A program made the position numbers and the translations under genes. Positions 9,728-19,611 of a stretch of 64,000 nucleotides of DNA are shown here, piece by piece. The notes under the pieces are model-generated. The model saw only the letters and a program-made list of their open reading frames with translations, did not search any database and had not been told where the DNA came from. Source of the stretch: Sinorhizobium meliloti 4H41 (GTDB lineage Bacteria; Pseudomonadota; Alphaproteobacteria; Rhizobiales; Rhizobiaceae); NCBI RefSeq assembly GCF_000375585.1, contig NZ_AQWP01000014.1:62001-126000 (forward strand), given 5' to 3'. Positions within the stretch are counted from its first letter, which is position 1. The number at the start of each line of letters is the position of its first letter.

Positions 9728-10435
9728 TCAGTTTTCCGATTCGGTGGCGATCAGCTTCCAGTTCGGGTCGCGTGAACGGATATCGCGCGCAAACGTCCAC
9801 AGGTCGTTCACTTCGGCAACCGAATCGGCGTCTCCGTCGACCAGTTTGCCCTGCTTGTCGTAGGTCGCGGAAATAAGCTGGCTGATGATCCTGACCGTTA
9901 TGTTTTCCTCGGCGTCCTTGATCTCCGCGTGCACGATATCGGCTTTGTCGATGCCGACGAAGGTCGACTTGACAACTTCGCCCTTGGCCTCGCGTTCCGC
10001 AATCGCGGCCTCGAAACCCTCATAGACTTCGCGGGACAGCAAACCCTTGAGAGTTTTACGATCGCCATCGGCAAAGGCCATGACGATCATCTCGTAGGCC
10101 ATCTTCGCACCGTTGAGGAATTCGGTGGGATTGAAGTTGGGATCCGCGTCGGTCATCGCCCGGAGTTGGGCGTTCAGCGGAGTCCCGGCCTTGGCGACGG
10201 TCTCGATCGCGGCATAGCGCGACTCGTCTTCCGCCGTCTCGCGACGGGGAAGCTGAACGACCTTGCCGTTATCCTTGGCTTCCGGCCCTTGGGCGATATC
10301 CCGTGGAGAGTAGGGATCGAAAGGAGGCCGCTCGCTGCCGGTCCTGCGACCTAGAACGCTACGCAATTGCAGGAAGATGACCACGGCAGCGATCAGGAAA
10401 AAAAATGTGATGAAATCAAAAGAGCCCATTTCCAC
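9728..10435 (-). CDS. Tim44-like domain membrane protein
   Basis: A 235-residue protein with one N-terminal membrane segment (about residues 7-23, FITFFFLIAAVVIFLQL), a polar linker, and a C-terminal Tim44-like domain (about 85-232) ending in DLWTFARDIRSRDPNWKLIATESEN. Bacterial Tim44 relatives are inner-membrane proteins with a cytoplasmic or periplasmic domain, some tied to respiratory complexes; the exact role is unknown. It is first in the leftward Tim44-mltA-smr-xre run and diverges from the fxsA gene. A second in-frame ATG lies two codons in. Confidence 0.85.
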   Translation of the reverse strand: MEMGSFDFITFFFLIAAVVIFLQLRSVLGRRTGSERPPFDPYSPRDIAQGPEAKDNGKVVQLPRRETAEDESRYAAIETVAKAGTPLNAQLRAMTDADPNFNPTEFLNGAKMAYEMIVMAFADGDRKTLKGLLSREVYEGFEAAIAEREAKGEVVKSTFVGIDKADIVHAEIKDAEENITVRIISQLISATYDKQGKLVDGDADSVAEVNDLWTFARDIRSRDPNWKLIATESEN

Positions 10436-10548
10436 CCGGAACCGCTGTTAGAATTTCTCGTACTGTTCCATATAGTCCGGAAGGATAGACCATTCAAACG
10501 ACGATGTCGCACCCATAAACCGGAGACCGGACAATTGCACTCACCTTC

Positions 10549-11127
10549 TTGCGAGCACGGGCGATGCGTTTCCTGATCCCGCTCGTCATTCTCGGGCTGC
10601 CGCTTGCGGAAATCGCTGGCTTCGTCGCCGTCGGGCGCGAGATCGGCGTGGCGATGACGCTTCTTCTCGTTTTCGCAAGTGCCGTCGCCGGCATCATGCT
10701 CCTGCGCATCCAGGGTTTCGGCGTGCTCCGGCGCGTGCAGGAGGCGGCACGGACGGGCAACGATCCGGGGCTGGACGTTCTCGGCGGTGTGCTGATCTTC
10801 ATCGCCGCTATCCTCCTGATCGTGCCCGGTTTCATCAGCGACCTCGCCGGCCTTCTGATCTTTCTGCCCCCGGTCCGGCGCGCCATAGCCGACTTCCTGC
10901 GCAGCCGGATGACGATTTTGAGCAGCGCAACCGGCTTCTATCGTGCCTCGAGGCCCCAATCCTCCGGTTCCCGGTCCTCTGGCCCTCAATCCGCAGGGCC
11001 CCGGTCGGCTGGCACCCCTCGCGAGGAGCGCCGCGGGCCGCTGACGATCGATCTCGACGAGGACGAATTTTCGCGCAAGAAAAAGGACGAAGACGACCCG
11101 CCGCCGCCGGATCGTCTGCCTCATTGA
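10549..11127 (+). CDS. fxsA: FxsA family membrane protein
   Basis: FxsA proteins are small inner-membrane proteins; the E. coli one affects F-exclusion of phage T7, and the normal role is unclear. Three hydrophobic stretches occupy about residues 6-120 (LIPLVILGLPLAEIAGFVAVG; ATLLLVFASAVAGIMLL-like; LIFIAAILLIVPGFISDLAGLLI), followed by a Ser/Gly/Pro-rich and acidic cytoplasmic tail. The TTG at 10549 is used here; an in-frame ATG at 10564 (MRFLIP) is at least as likely, since neither has a strong ribosome site. The gene precedes secB. Confidence 0.82.
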   Translation: MRARAMRFLIPLVILGLPLAEIAGFVAVGREIGVAMTLLLVFASAVAGIMLLRIQGFGVLRRVQEAARTGNDPGLDVLGGVLIFIAAILLIVPGFISDLAGLLIFLPPVRRAIADFLRSRMTILSSATGFYRASRPQSSGSRSSGPQSAGPRSAGTPREERRGPLTIDLDEDEFSRKKKDEDDPPPPDRLPH

Positions 11128-11293
11128 TCCGAGCTTCACTTTTTCTGATCCCGGCTCCAATCGGGTCTATAATCCGGTTTCCAAAGAAGGGCCGGATGTG
11201 CTCTTGCGTCGGGCCGGGCCGGGCCACGAGGGTTGTAAGCCCAAGCCCTAAATGTTAGATGGCCTCACCATTTCGAAGTCCGAGGAAACTCTT

Positions 11294-11803
11294 ATGACGA
11301 CTGATACCGCATCCAACGGCAACGGCAGTGCCCAGCAGCAGCAGAGCCCGTCGCTCAATATCCTGGCCCAGTACGTCAAGGACCTCTCCTTCGAGAACCC
11401 CGGCGCACCGCGTTCGCTGCAGGCTCGCGACCGCTCCCCGTCGATCAACATCAATGTCAACGTCAATGCCAATCCGCTGGCGGAGAATGATTTCGACGTT
11501 GTCCTGTCGTTGAGCGCCCAGGCCAAGGACGGCGACAAGATGCTCTTCAACGTCGAACTCGCCTATGGCGGCGTCTTCCGCGTCGCCGGCTTCCCGCAGG
11601 AGCACATGCTGCCGCTGCTCTTCATCGAGTGCCCGCGCCTCTTGTTCCCCTTCGCGCGCCAGATCGTAGCCGACGCCACCCGCAACGGCGGCTTCCCGCC
11701 GCTGATGATCGATCCCATCGATTTCGCGCAGATGTTTGCCCAGCGCATGGCTGAGGAAAAGGTCCGCGCGCAGGTGGCCAATACCAACGACACGGCCAAC
11801 TGA
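11294..11803 (+). CDS. secB: Protein-export chaperone SecB
   Basis: A 169-residue SecB, the tetrameric cytoplasmic chaperone that keeps preproteins unfolded and passes them to SecA. Motifs include [30 protein letters not shown] and the C-terminal half [33 protein letters not shown]. The ATG at 11294 follows GAGGAAA; the upstream in-frame ATG at 11252 has no site. A TATAAT-like -10 at 11168-11173 could serve as promoter. A clear terminator follows the gene. Confidence 0.97.
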   Translation: MTTDTASNGNGSAQQQQSPSLNILAQYVKDLSFENPGAPRSLQARDRSPSININVNVNANPLAENDFDVVLSLSAQAKDGDKMLFNVELAYGGVFRVAGFPQEHMLPLLFIECPRLLFPFARQIVADATRNGGFPPLMIDPIDFAQMFAQRMAEEKVRAQVANTNDTAN

Positions 11804-11824
11804 TCGGTCCGAACGACTGGTAGA

Positions 11825-11849
11825 CCCGGCTCACCGAGCCGGGTTTTTT
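11825..11849 (+). terminator. secB rho-independent terminator
   Basis: Stem CCCGGCTC (11825-11832) and GAGCCGGG (11836-11843) with a 3-nt loop, followed by six T residues, 22 bp after the secB stop. Confidence 0.93.
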
Positions 11850-11907
11850 ATGCCCGGCCTGCGCGATTCGCTTGAGAGACCCGCGGGCGCCGCGATACGG
11901 ACAGGCC

Positions 11908-11973
11908 TAGAGCATTTGATCCCACGCACTTGCGGACGGATAACCGTTAGACACTTTTCCTGGAAGTGCTCTA
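11908..11973. repeat. Dispersed 66-bp intergenic repeat, copy 1
   Basis: The element has inverted ends (TAGAGCATTT at 11908 and AAGTGCTCTA ending at 11973) and an inner palindromic part. It matches copies at 32462-32505 and 42034-42081. Read on the minus strand its terminal TAG is the stop codon of dnaQ. Confidence 0.85.
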
Positions 11974-12699
11974 AACGGCTTCCGATCTGAGGGCATAGTC
12001 GGATTCGCTGTATTTCTCCCAGATCGCATTCGCGCCGATCTTCGCGACGAGCGCCGCATGGGCAGCGATTTCTGCCTCCGTCAATCGTGGCCGCAAAGGC
12101 CGCTCCCTTTTGATGACGACGACCGGTCCGTCGTCGGCCTCCATCGACCGGCCATCCGTCTCCGTCATCACGAGACCAAGCGCGGCCTGGCGGCCGCCGA
12201 TCATCTCGATATAGACCTCGGCCAGCAGCTCGGAGTCGAGCAGGGCCCCGTGCCTGGTTCGATGGGAGTTGTCTATACCGTAGCGACGGCAGAGCGCATC
12301 GAGCGAATTCGGTCCCATCGGGTGCTTGCGGCGGGCAAGAGCCAGAGTGTCGATAACCCGGTCGCTGCCGATCGGCGGCAGGCCGAGCCGCTCGAACTCC
12401 GCATTGATGAAGCCGATATCGAAGGTGGCGTTGTGGGCGACCCAACGGGCATCGCCGAAGAAATCGACGATTTCCCGGGCGACATCGGCAAAGGGCGGCT
12501 TGTCTTTCAGAAACTCGTCGGTGATGCCGTGGACGGCCAGAGCTTCCGGGTGAACCTTGCGCTCCCCCGGATTGATATAGATATGGATCGTGCGCCCCGT
12601 CGGAAACTGGTTCTCGAGCTCGATTCCGCCGATCTCGATCACCCGGTCCTCGCGATTGTCGAGGCCGGTCGTTTCCGTATCGAAGATGATTTCACGCAT
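11971..12699 (-). CDS. dnaQ: DNA polymerase III epsilon subunit (3'-5' proofreading exonuclease)
   Basis: A 242-residue DEDDh exonuclease with Exo I FDTETTGLDNREDRVIEIG (about 5-23), Exo II HNATFDIGFINAEF, and Exo III H...D in RTRHGALLDSELLAEVY. The C-terminus would bind the polymerase alpha subunit. It proofreads within the replicative core. Its stop codon TAG is supplied by the end of a dispersed repeat. The start at 12699 gives the canonical MREIIFDTETTG. Confidence 0.95.
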   Translation of the reverse strand: MREIIFDTETTGLDNREDRVIEIGGIELENQFPTGRTIHIYINPGERKVHPEALAVHGITDEFLKDKPPFADVAREIVDFFGDARWVAHNATFDIGFINAEFERLGLPPIGSDRVIDTLALARRKHPMGPNSLDALCRRYGIDNSHRTRHGALLDSELLAEVYIEMIGGRQAALGLVMTETDGRSMEADDGPVVVIKRERPLRPRLTEAEIAAHAALVAKIGANAIWEKYSESDYALRSEAV

Positions 12700-12790
12700 G
12701 CGGGAGCCCTGTGGACGATGTTTCGGGACGAATCACCCGAAGCTGACCTCCATTCTTAATGTCATTTGCTGCGCAATTGAAGGCCATCGC

Positions 12791-12903
12791 CGCCCTCATC
12801 CGGCCTGCCGGCCACCTTCTCCCGGAAAGCGGGGCGAAGGAAACTCGCGGCAGCGTCGTACTCGTTCCCTCTCCCCGCATTCGGGAGACGGCTAGGGTCA
12901 GGG
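12791..12903. repeat. RIME-like palindromic intergenic repeat
   Basis: The sequence CACCTTCTCCCGGAAAGCGG, followed by GGCGAAGG and later CCCTCTCCCCGCATTCGGGAG, has the inverted-repeat pattern of Rhizobium intergenic mosaic elements. Similar blocks lie at 35526-35590, 50692-50758 and 59719-59875. It fills the gap between dnaQ and coaE. Confidence 0.7.
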
Positions 12904-12916
12904 ACGTTTGCGAAGG

Positions 12917-13501
12917 TTAAGCCGCCCGCAAATCATCGACGATCGCACGGATCTGCTGCCGTGTGACGTCGAAGCTGTCGCTGGTGTCGACGATATAGTC
13001 GGCGCGGGCGCGCTTCTCGCTGTCGGGCACCTGCCGCTCGAGGATCATCGCAAATTTCTCGGCGGTCATTCCCGGGCGCTTCATGACGCGTTCCCTCTGC
13101 ATCTCCGGATCGCAGGTCACGACGACGATGCGGTCGAGGCGCGCTTCCGCCTTGGTCTCGAAGAGGAGCGGAATATCGAGCAGCACGAAAGGCGCACCGT
13201 CCGCTCTGTGCCGCGCAATGAACTCCTGCTCCTTGGCGCGCACCAGCGGATGGACGATCCGTTCCAGCTCGGCGAGCCGCTCGGGCGCCGCAACAAGCCG
13301 AAGCGAAAGCTCGGCCCGGTCGATGACGCCGCCCCTGGCAACGCCCGGAAAGGCCGCTTCGACCGGAGCCACCGCTTCACCGCTATAGAGCATATGCACC
13401 ACTTCGTCGGCATCGTTCACCGGCACGCCGAGTTCCCGGAACATGCCCGCAGCGGTCGATTTTCCCATTCCGATGGAGCCGGTAAGCCCGACGATGATCA
13501 T
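12917..13501 (-). CDS. coaE: Dephospho-CoA kinase
   Basis: A 194-residue CoaE performing the last step of CoA synthesis, ATP-dependent phosphorylation of dephospho-CoA. The P-loop is [12 protein letters not shown] (about 5-16), with DADEVVH after it and [13 protein letters not shown] in the middle. I start at the ATG at 13501 (MIIVGLTGS), which overlaps the aroE stop by 4 bp (ATGA), showing translational coupling; the longer open frame above it is aroE in another frame. Confidence 0.95.
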   Translation of the reverse strand: MIIVGLTGSIGMGKSTAAGMFRELGVPVNDADEVVHMLYSGEAVAPVEAAFPGVARGGVIDRAELSLRLVAAPERLAELERIVHPLVRAKEQEFIARHRADGAPFVLLDIPLLFETKAEARLDRIVVVTCDPEMQRERVMKRPGMTAEKFAMILERQVPDSEKRARADYIVDTSDSFDVTRQQIRAIVDDLRAA

Positions 13502-14358
13502 GCGTGCCTGTCCATATCGCTGATGATGATCTGTCTTAGCGTTTCGTCGACGACCGGCCTCAGACCGAACCATTTCTCGAATCCGGGCACTGCCTGATGG
13601 AGAAGCATGCCGAGTCCGTCGACGGTGCGGAAGCCCTGCTCTTCCGCCTGCCGCAACAGCGGCGTTGTCAACGGCACGTAGACGATGTCGGTGACGACGG
13701 CCTCTGGCGCCAGGCCCGAAAAGTCGATCGCCGGCGCCGGCTCGCCGTTCATGCCGAGCGAGGTCGTGTTGACGAAGAGGCCGGCACCGGAAACGACCTC
13801 GGGAAGCGCCGCCATCGAATGTGCGTGCACCGCCGTGCCGAAGCGATCGGCCAGTTCCCTCGCCCTCTCGGGGGTGCGGTTCACCACATGGATCGTCTTG
13901 ACCCCTCGGTCCCGGATCGCCTGGATCACCGCCCGGCTGGCGCCGCCGGCACCGAGAATCACTGCGGCCGAGATGCGGTCCCATCCTTTGGCGTTCTCGT
14001 CCAGATTGGCGACGAAGCCACGCCCGTCGGTGTTCGTCGCGCGGATTTCTCCATTTTCGAGCCAGAGGGTGTTGGCCGCTCCGAGTTCGGCGCTGAGCTC
14101 GTCCGGCCGATCGGCCAGCCGGAAGGCGGTCTCCTTATGCGGAATCGTGACATTTCCGCCGCAGAAATCGGTTCTTCCTTCCTTGATCTGCCGCATGAAA
14201 TCGGGGAAGGCCTCGGGCGTGACCTCGTGGGCCCGGTAGCTTCCCCGAATTCCGAACTGCTTCAGCCAATGGCCATGAATGAGCGGCGATCGCGAATGCT
14301 TCACCGGATAGCCGGTTACAAAGGCATGGTTAACAAATGTTTCACGTGAATCATGCAT
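13498..14358 (-). CDS. aroE: Shikimate dehydrogenase
   Basis: A 286-residue AroE, the NADPH enzyme that reduces 3-dehydroshikimate in aromatic amino acid synthesis. It shows the substrate motif [17 protein letters not shown] (about 15-31), catalytic Lys in NVTIPHKE, and the nucleotide-binding [12 protein letters not shown] start at the ATG at 14358 (MHDSRETF), overlapping the maf end by 8 bp. A parS-like site (14338-14353) covers the first codons, so the codons GAT TCA CGT GAA double as part of that site. It is coupled to coaE downstream. Confidence 0.95.
   Translation of the reverse strand: MHDSRETFVNHAFVTGYPVKHSRSPLIHGHWLKQFGIRGSYRAHEVTPEAFPDFMRQIKEGRTDFCGGNVTIPHKETAFRLADRPDELSAELGAANTLWLENGEIRATNTDGRGFVANLDENAKGWDRISAAVILGAGGASRAVIQAIRDRGVKTIHVVNRTPERARELADRFGTAVHAHSMAALPEVVSGAGLFVNTTSLGMNGEPAPAIDFSGLAPEAVVTDIVYVPLTTPLLRQAEEQGFRTVDGLGMLLHQAVPGFEKWFGLRPVVDETLRQIIISDMDRHA
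14338..14353. promoter_or_regulatory. parS-like ParB-binding site 1
   Basis: TGTTTCACGTGAATCA differs at one position from the parS consensus TGTTTCACGTGAAACA. It spans the maf stop and the first aroE codons, about 2 kb left of the probable origin. Confidence 0.75.
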
Positions 14359-14950
14359 CGATCGCACCCAGTTCGCGGAGCTTGGAGAGAAGCGGCAGCA
14401 TCGGCAGGCCGAGTATGGTGAAGTAGTCGCCCTCGATGGTCTCAAAGAGCTGGATGCCCTCGCCTTCGAGCTGATAGGCGCCGACGCTTGTCAGCGCCTT
14501 CTCGCCCACCCTTGCAAGATGTCGATCTATGAAGCCGTCGCTCAATGGCCGCACGGTCATCTTCGCAGTCGAGACGTGCCGCCAAACGACCTCGTCGTCG
14601 CGCACGAGAACGATCGCACTGTTGAGACTGTGCGTCCTGCCCGAGAGCGACCGGAGATGCTCGGCGGCTTCCGTCTTGTCGCGGGGCTTGTGATAGACGC
14701 GGGTTCCAAGCGACATCGTCTGATCCGAACCGATGACAAGGGCGTTCGGAAAATACCGTGCGACATCCTTCCCCTTGGCCTCGGCAAGCGCCAGGGCGAC
14801 ATCGGCCGGCGAAGCACCAGACGCTTCCAGCGGCTGCTCGAGCGCACGCTCGTCGATCGCGGCGGCCCGGGCCTCGAAGGCCAATCCTGCATTGGCAAGC
14901 AGAGTGCGACGAAAAGGACTGGCCGAGGCCAATACGAGCAAGGATTTCAT
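14351..14950 (-). CDS. maf: Maf-family nucleotide pyrophosphatase
   Basis: A 199-residue Maf protein. It shows [17 protein letters not shown] at residues 7-23, [11 protein letters not shown] in the middle and a [31 protein letters not shown] block. Maf proteins hydrolyse dTTP/UTP or modified NTPs and limit their misincorporation or affect division. The motif set (a Q rather than a second acidic residue in SDQT) fits the YceF-like, m7GTP-acting subgroup better than the dTTP group, but this is tentative. It is the first of the coupled maf-aroE-coaE genes. Confidence 0.9.
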   Translation of the reverse strand: MKSLLVLASASPFRRTLLANAGLAFEARAAAIDERALEQPLEASGASPADVALALAEAKGKDVARYFPNALVIGSDQTMSLGTRVYHKPRDKTEAAEHLRSLSGRTHSLNSAIVLVRDDEVVWRHVSTAKMTVRPLSDGFIDRHLARVGEKALTSVGAYQLEGEGIQLFETIEGDYFTILGLPMLPLLSKLRELGAIDA

Positions 14951-14998
14951 TTTTCCGGTTCCGTGTTCGCGGTCTGCAAGCTGTTCTTGCGGCTCGCT

Positions 14999-15820
14999 CT
15001 ATCTAAGCCGCGGCCGCAGGGCAACAATTGCGGCGGCAGTCTCCTCTATCGAGCGCCGCGTCACGTCGATCAGCGGCCAGTTGTTGCGCGCGCAAAGCGA
15101 GCGGGCATATTTCAGCTCCTCGGCGATCGCCGCCCGGTCGGTATAGTCTTCCCCGTGGAAGCTCTGCGTCGTTCCGAGCACGCGATGCTGGCGCACCTGG
15201 GAGAGGCGCTCGGCCGAAGCGATGAGCCCGACGATGAGCGGTTTCGTCGCCTTCAGGAGCGCATCGGGCAGGGACACGCCGGGCACGATCGGAATGTTCG
15301 CCGTCTTTATACCGCGATTGGCGAGATAGATGCTCGTCGGTGTTTTCGACGTGCGGCTCACACCCACAAGGACCACATCCGCCTCGTTGAAATCGGAGGG
15401 AATCTGACCGTCGTCATGATCCATCGTGAAGTTCAACGCCTCGATACGGGCGAAGTATTCGGCATCCATGACATGCTGCGCGCCCGAGCGGCGGCGCGAG
15501 GGCGAGCCGAGATAGGATTGGAAAAGTTCGATGATCGGGTCGAGGACCGAGACGCAGGGCACGCCGATCTCGCGGCACCGCTGATCGATGAGGCCGGCAA
15601 GTTCCCGGTCGACGATCGTGTAGAGGACGATTCCCGGTGCCCCGTCGACCGCGTCCATGACCTGCATCAGCTGCTTCCGGTTGCGGATCAGCGGATAGAC
15701 GTGTTCCAGCGCATGGGAGGTCTGGAATTGCGCTGCAGCGGCTCGACCGGCGGCGATCAGAGTTTCGCCGGTCGAATCGGAGATCAGATGCAGATGGAAG
15801 TAGTTTTTGCGGTTCTCCAC
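14999..15820 (-). CDS. ppsR: Pyruvate,phosphate dikinase/PEP synthase regulatory kinase-phosphorylase
   Basis: A 273-residue DUF299 protein. It starts [14 protein letters not shown] and has a P-loop-like [18 protein letters not shown] near residue 154. The family reversibly phosphorylates PPDK or PEP synthase with ADP as donor, controlling the pyruvate-PEP branch. The GTG at 15820 has GGAG 8 nt upstream. It is the gene immediately left of the predicted origin, transcribed away from it; in Caulobacter and rhizobia the origin lies between this side and hemE. Confidence 0.92.
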   Translation of the reverse strand: MENRKNYFHLHLISDSTGETLIAAGRAAAAQFQTSHALEHVYPLIRNRKQLMQVMDAVDGAPGIVLYTIVDRELAGLIDQRCREIGVPCVSVLDPIIELFQSYLGSPSRRRSGAQHVMDAEYFARIEALNFTMDHDDGQIPSDFNEADVVLVGVSRTSKTPTSIYLANRGIKTANIPIVPGVSLPDALLKATKPLIVGLIASAERLSQVRQHRVLGTTQSFHGEDYTDRAAIAEELKYARSLCARNNWPLIDVTRRSIEETAAAIVALRPRLR

Positions 15821-16225
15821 GCAATTCTCCGCGGTCTGTTGATAAGGCGGGACAAAAACAGCTAACGGCGGCGCCTGGCTTCAGGCAAGTGGAAAAGCGG
15901 CGACTTGTTCACATCTGACACCGAACCGGAAATCTCTTGCCGGGGCATGTGGACAAGACTCATGGCCACGACAAATTGTCACGCGGATCGACTCCTCATC
16001 CACAGGAACCGCAAACTCCCGACCGCCGGCAAAGGACTGACTCTGCAGTGTTTTCCCGGGTTTCCCCGCTCAACGCGCAAATTGGCCGGAATCCCTCCCG
16101 CCTTTTTGCGGGAGATTGAGGCGGACTGGATAGGATGAGGATCGATTTTAATCCTTGATACCCACCGACTCTAAGAAATAGAAACCTTATAAATTCAGTT
16201 TTATTTTTAGATTAGGAAGCGGCAA
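15821..16225. other. oriC: Probable chromosomal replication origin (oriC)
   Basis: This 405-bp gap separates divergent ppsR and hemE and holds no credible gene. DnaA-box-like 9-mers (consensus TTATCCACA) are TTATCAACA (minus, 15837-15845), TTGTCCACA (minus, 15948-15956) and TCATCCACA (15996-16004), each with one mismatch, plus TTGTTCACA at 15906-15914 with two. Four GANTC methylation sites, all GACTC, lie at 15957, 15990, 16039 and 16167. An AT-rich segment (16141-16215) just before hemE could be the unwinding element. In Caulobacter crescentus and S. meliloti the origin is known to lie beside hemE. Gene orientation reverses here, and parAB is 7 kb away. Confidence 0.8.
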
Positions 16226-17257
16226 GTGAGCGGAACGCATCGCAAAGTGCTGGAGGTTTTGAGCGGCAAAACGCTCACCCCTCCCCCCATCTGGCTGATG
16301 CGACAGGCAGGACGCTATCTCCCCGAATACAGGGCGGTGCGTGCGAAGGCCGGAAGCTTTCTCGACCTCTGTTACACGCCGGATCTCGCGGTCGAAGTGA
16401 CCTTACAGCCGATCCGCCGCTACGGCTTCGACGCCGCGATCCTTTTCTCCGATATTCTCGTGGTGCCCGATGGGCTCAAGCGCAATGTCCGCTTCGAAGA
16501 GGGACAGGGTCCACGAATGGATCCGATCGACGAGGACGGGATTGGCCGGCTGAGCCCCGATGGCGTCATCGCTCACCTGGCTCCGGTTTTCGAGACGGTC
16601 GCCCGGCTGAGACGCGAACTGCCGACGGAGACCACGCTCCTCGGTTTCTGCGGGGCGCCCTGGACGGTGGCGACCTATATGATCGCCGGCCGCGGGACGC
16701 CGGATCAGGCGCCTGCGCGTCTTTTCGCCTACCGTCATCCCAAGGCTTTCGAGCGCCTTCTGACGCTGCTCGCCGATATTTCCGCCGACTATCTGGTAGA
16801 GCAGATCGATGCCGGCGCCGATGCGGTGCAAATCTTCGATTCCTGGGCCGGTGTGCTTGGTGAGGAGGAGTTTCAGCGTTTCGCGATCGAGCCCGTCCGG
16901 CGGATGATCGCATCCGTCCGCGCGCGCCGCCCCTCTGCGAAAATCATCGCTTTCGCGAAGGGTGCGGGCCTTCTGCTGAAGAATTATCGGCAGGCGACCG
17001 GTGCGGATGCGATCGGCCTCGACTGGTCGGTGCCGCTCTCCTTCGCCGCCGAATTGCAGAAGGACGGTCCCGTTCAGGGCAATCTCGATCCGGTACGGGT
17101 CGTGGCAGGTGGCGCGGCGCTGGAGCATGGAACCGATCGCATCCTGGACGTCCTCGGCCAGGGGCCGCTGATCTTCAATCTCGGCCACGGCATAACGCCG
17201 GACGCCGATCCGGATCACGTTGCCGCACTCGTCGCCCGCGTTCGGGGATCGCGATGA
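16226..17257 (+). CDS. hemE: Uroporphyrinogen decarboxylase
   Basis: A 343-residue HemE that decarboxylates the four acetates of uroporphyrinogen III to give coproporphyrinogen III. It has the family signature [20 protein letters not shown] near residue 21, the second signature [16 protein letters not shown], and [13 protein letters not shown]. It starts with GTG at 16226, with GGAAG upstream; an AT-rich part of oriC is the upstream sequence, so its promoter lies in the origin, as in Caulobacter. hemJ follows after 10 bp in the same transcript. Confidence 0.96.
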   Translation: MSGTHRKVLEVLSGKTLTPPPIWLMRQAGRYLPEYRAVRAKAGSFLDLCYTPDLAVEVTLQPIRRYGFDAAILFSDILVVPDGLKRNVRFEEGQGPRMDPIDEDGIGRLSPDGVIAHLAPVFETVARLRRELPTETTLLGFCGAPWTVATYMIAGRGTPDQAPARLFAYRHPKAFERLLTLLADISADYLVEQIDAGADAVQIFDSWAGVLGEEEFQRFAIEPVRRMIASVRARRPSAKIIAFAKGAGLLLKNYRQATGADAIGLDWSVPLSFAAELQKDGPVQGNLDPVRVVAGGAALEHGTDRILDVLGQGPLIFNLGHGITPDADPDHVAALVARVRGSR

Positions 17258-17267
17258 AAGGGCAGCT

Positions 17268-17810
17268 ATGAGAGGGGAACGCCAAACCGACAGCGTTCCG
17301 GGTAAACGGGCGCGCCTTCGTGCGGCGATCGCGGTCGCGGCCTTTGCGGCTTTGCTGATCGGCCTCTTCGCCGGGCAGCCGGACGACCTCTATCTGTGGA
17401 TCAAGGCGCTCCACATCATCGCGGTGATCTCCTGGATGGCGGCGCTGCTCTACATGCCGCGTCTGTTCATCTATCACACCGATGCAGCGCCCGGATCGGA
17501 ACAGTCCGAGACCTTCAAGATGATGGAACAGCGACTGCTCAAGGTCATCATGAATCCGGCCATGATGATCTCTTGGGTGCTCGGACTTTACCTCGCCTGG
17601 AGCGTCTACGGCTTTATGGGCGGCTGGCTGCATGCGAAGATTCTCTGCGTTTTTCTGCTGACGCTGGTGCATGTGCATTTCAGCCGCGCGGTGAAAGCCT
17701 TCCAGCGGGACGAGAATCGCCGCGACGCGCGCTATTGGCGGCTGATGAACGAGGCGCCAACCCTGCTTATGATCGCCATCGTCATCCTCGTCGTGGTGAA
17801 ACCATTTTGA
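17268..17810 (+). CDS. hemJ: Protoporphyrinogen IX oxidase HemJ
   Basis: A 180-residue integral membrane protein of the UPF0093/HemJ family, which oxidises protoporphyrinogen IX in bacteria lacking HemG/HemY. Four hydrophobic helices are visible; LWIKALHIIAVISWMAALLYMPRLFIYH carries conserved His and Arg residues, and HVHFSRAVKAF follows the third helix. The ATG at 17268 lies 10 bp after hemE, and the pairing of two heme genes supports the call. The upstream open frame inside hemE is not used. Confidence 0.9.
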   Translation: MRGERQTDSVPGKRARLRAAIAVAAFAALLIGLFAGQPDDLYLWIKALHIIAVISWMAALLYMPRLFIYHTDAAPGSEQSETFKMMEQRLLKVIMNPAMMISWVLGLYLAWSVYGFMGGWLHAKILCVFLLTLVHVHFSRAVKAFQRDENRRDARYWRLMNEAPTLLMIAIVILVVVKPF

Positions 17811-17866
17811 ATTCAATCGATTCGCAGTTGCAATAGTTGCTGCTAATTTGCCGCGACCCCTTGCGG

Positions 17867-17882
17867 CGCTTCACGTGAATCG
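17867..17882. promoter_or_regulatory. parS-like site 2 (degenerate flanks)
   Basis: The site contains the perfect core TTCACGTGAA (17870-17879) but four flank mismatches to the 16-bp consensus. It lies in the hemJ-rho gap, 1.6 kb right of the origin. Confidence 0.5.
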
Positions 17883-18006
17883 CTATTTTCCCTCATCTCC
17901 TTCTTCCTGTGGCCTGTGACGAAGTTTTAGAGCCTGCCTCTTCCCCCCTCGCAGCTCCCTGACAAATCGCGCCGGCTCCCAATCCCCTATCAAGCACGGA
18001 CCCTTC

Positions 18007-19272
<1,266 letters not shown>

Positions 19273-19295
19273 GATCGAGACTCTCTTTCTCAGCC

Positions 19296-19327
19296 GAGAG
19301 GCCGGCGCCGCCCAGCGCCGGCCTCTC
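19296..19327 (+). terminator. Hairpin after rho
   Basis: A 13-bp perfect stem, GAGAGGCCGGCGC (19296-19308) with its complement (19315-19327), closes a 6-nt loop 24 bp after the rho stop. There is no T-run, so termination may be rho-assisted. The rest of the 339-bp rho-mnmE gap holds parS-like site 3 and no gene. Confidence 0.75.
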
Positions 19328-19396
19328 GCGTATCCGGGATGGAGCACTTCCTTCTGCCGCCATTTTCCCCCATCGACCGTGATCCCGGGACGGGAG

Positions 19397-19412
19397 TGAT
19401 TCACGTGAAACG
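19397..19412. promoter_or_regulatory. parS-like site 3
   Basis: TGATTCACGTGAAACG matches the parS consensus at 14 of 16 positions and lies in the intergenic DNA between rho and mnmE. Confidence 0.7.
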
Positions 19413-19611
19413 CCGGGGTGGATATGCGCCCAAACAGAGCGACACTTGATTTCGAGCGCGGCTCGGTGCATAAGGCGGCTTCGCAATAGCCGGACGAGTG
19501 TCGCACCAATTGCGCTTCCGAGGCTCTGCCCGATCCCCAATGTTCAATATGCCGAAATGGCGGGTATGGCCGGCGCCAAACCTGCTCGTCGTTGCGTAAA
19601 CCGGTAAGCCG

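Noticed and set aside
9960-9990. CTTGAC at 9968 resembling a -35 element
   Set aside because: It lies within the Tim44-like coding region on the opposite strand with no -10 or downstream gene start.
15905-16138. Open frame of 77 codons inside the ppsR-hemE gap
   Set aside because: It covers the DnaA-box region, has no ribosome site and shows no recognisable protein; best explained as chance in the origin.
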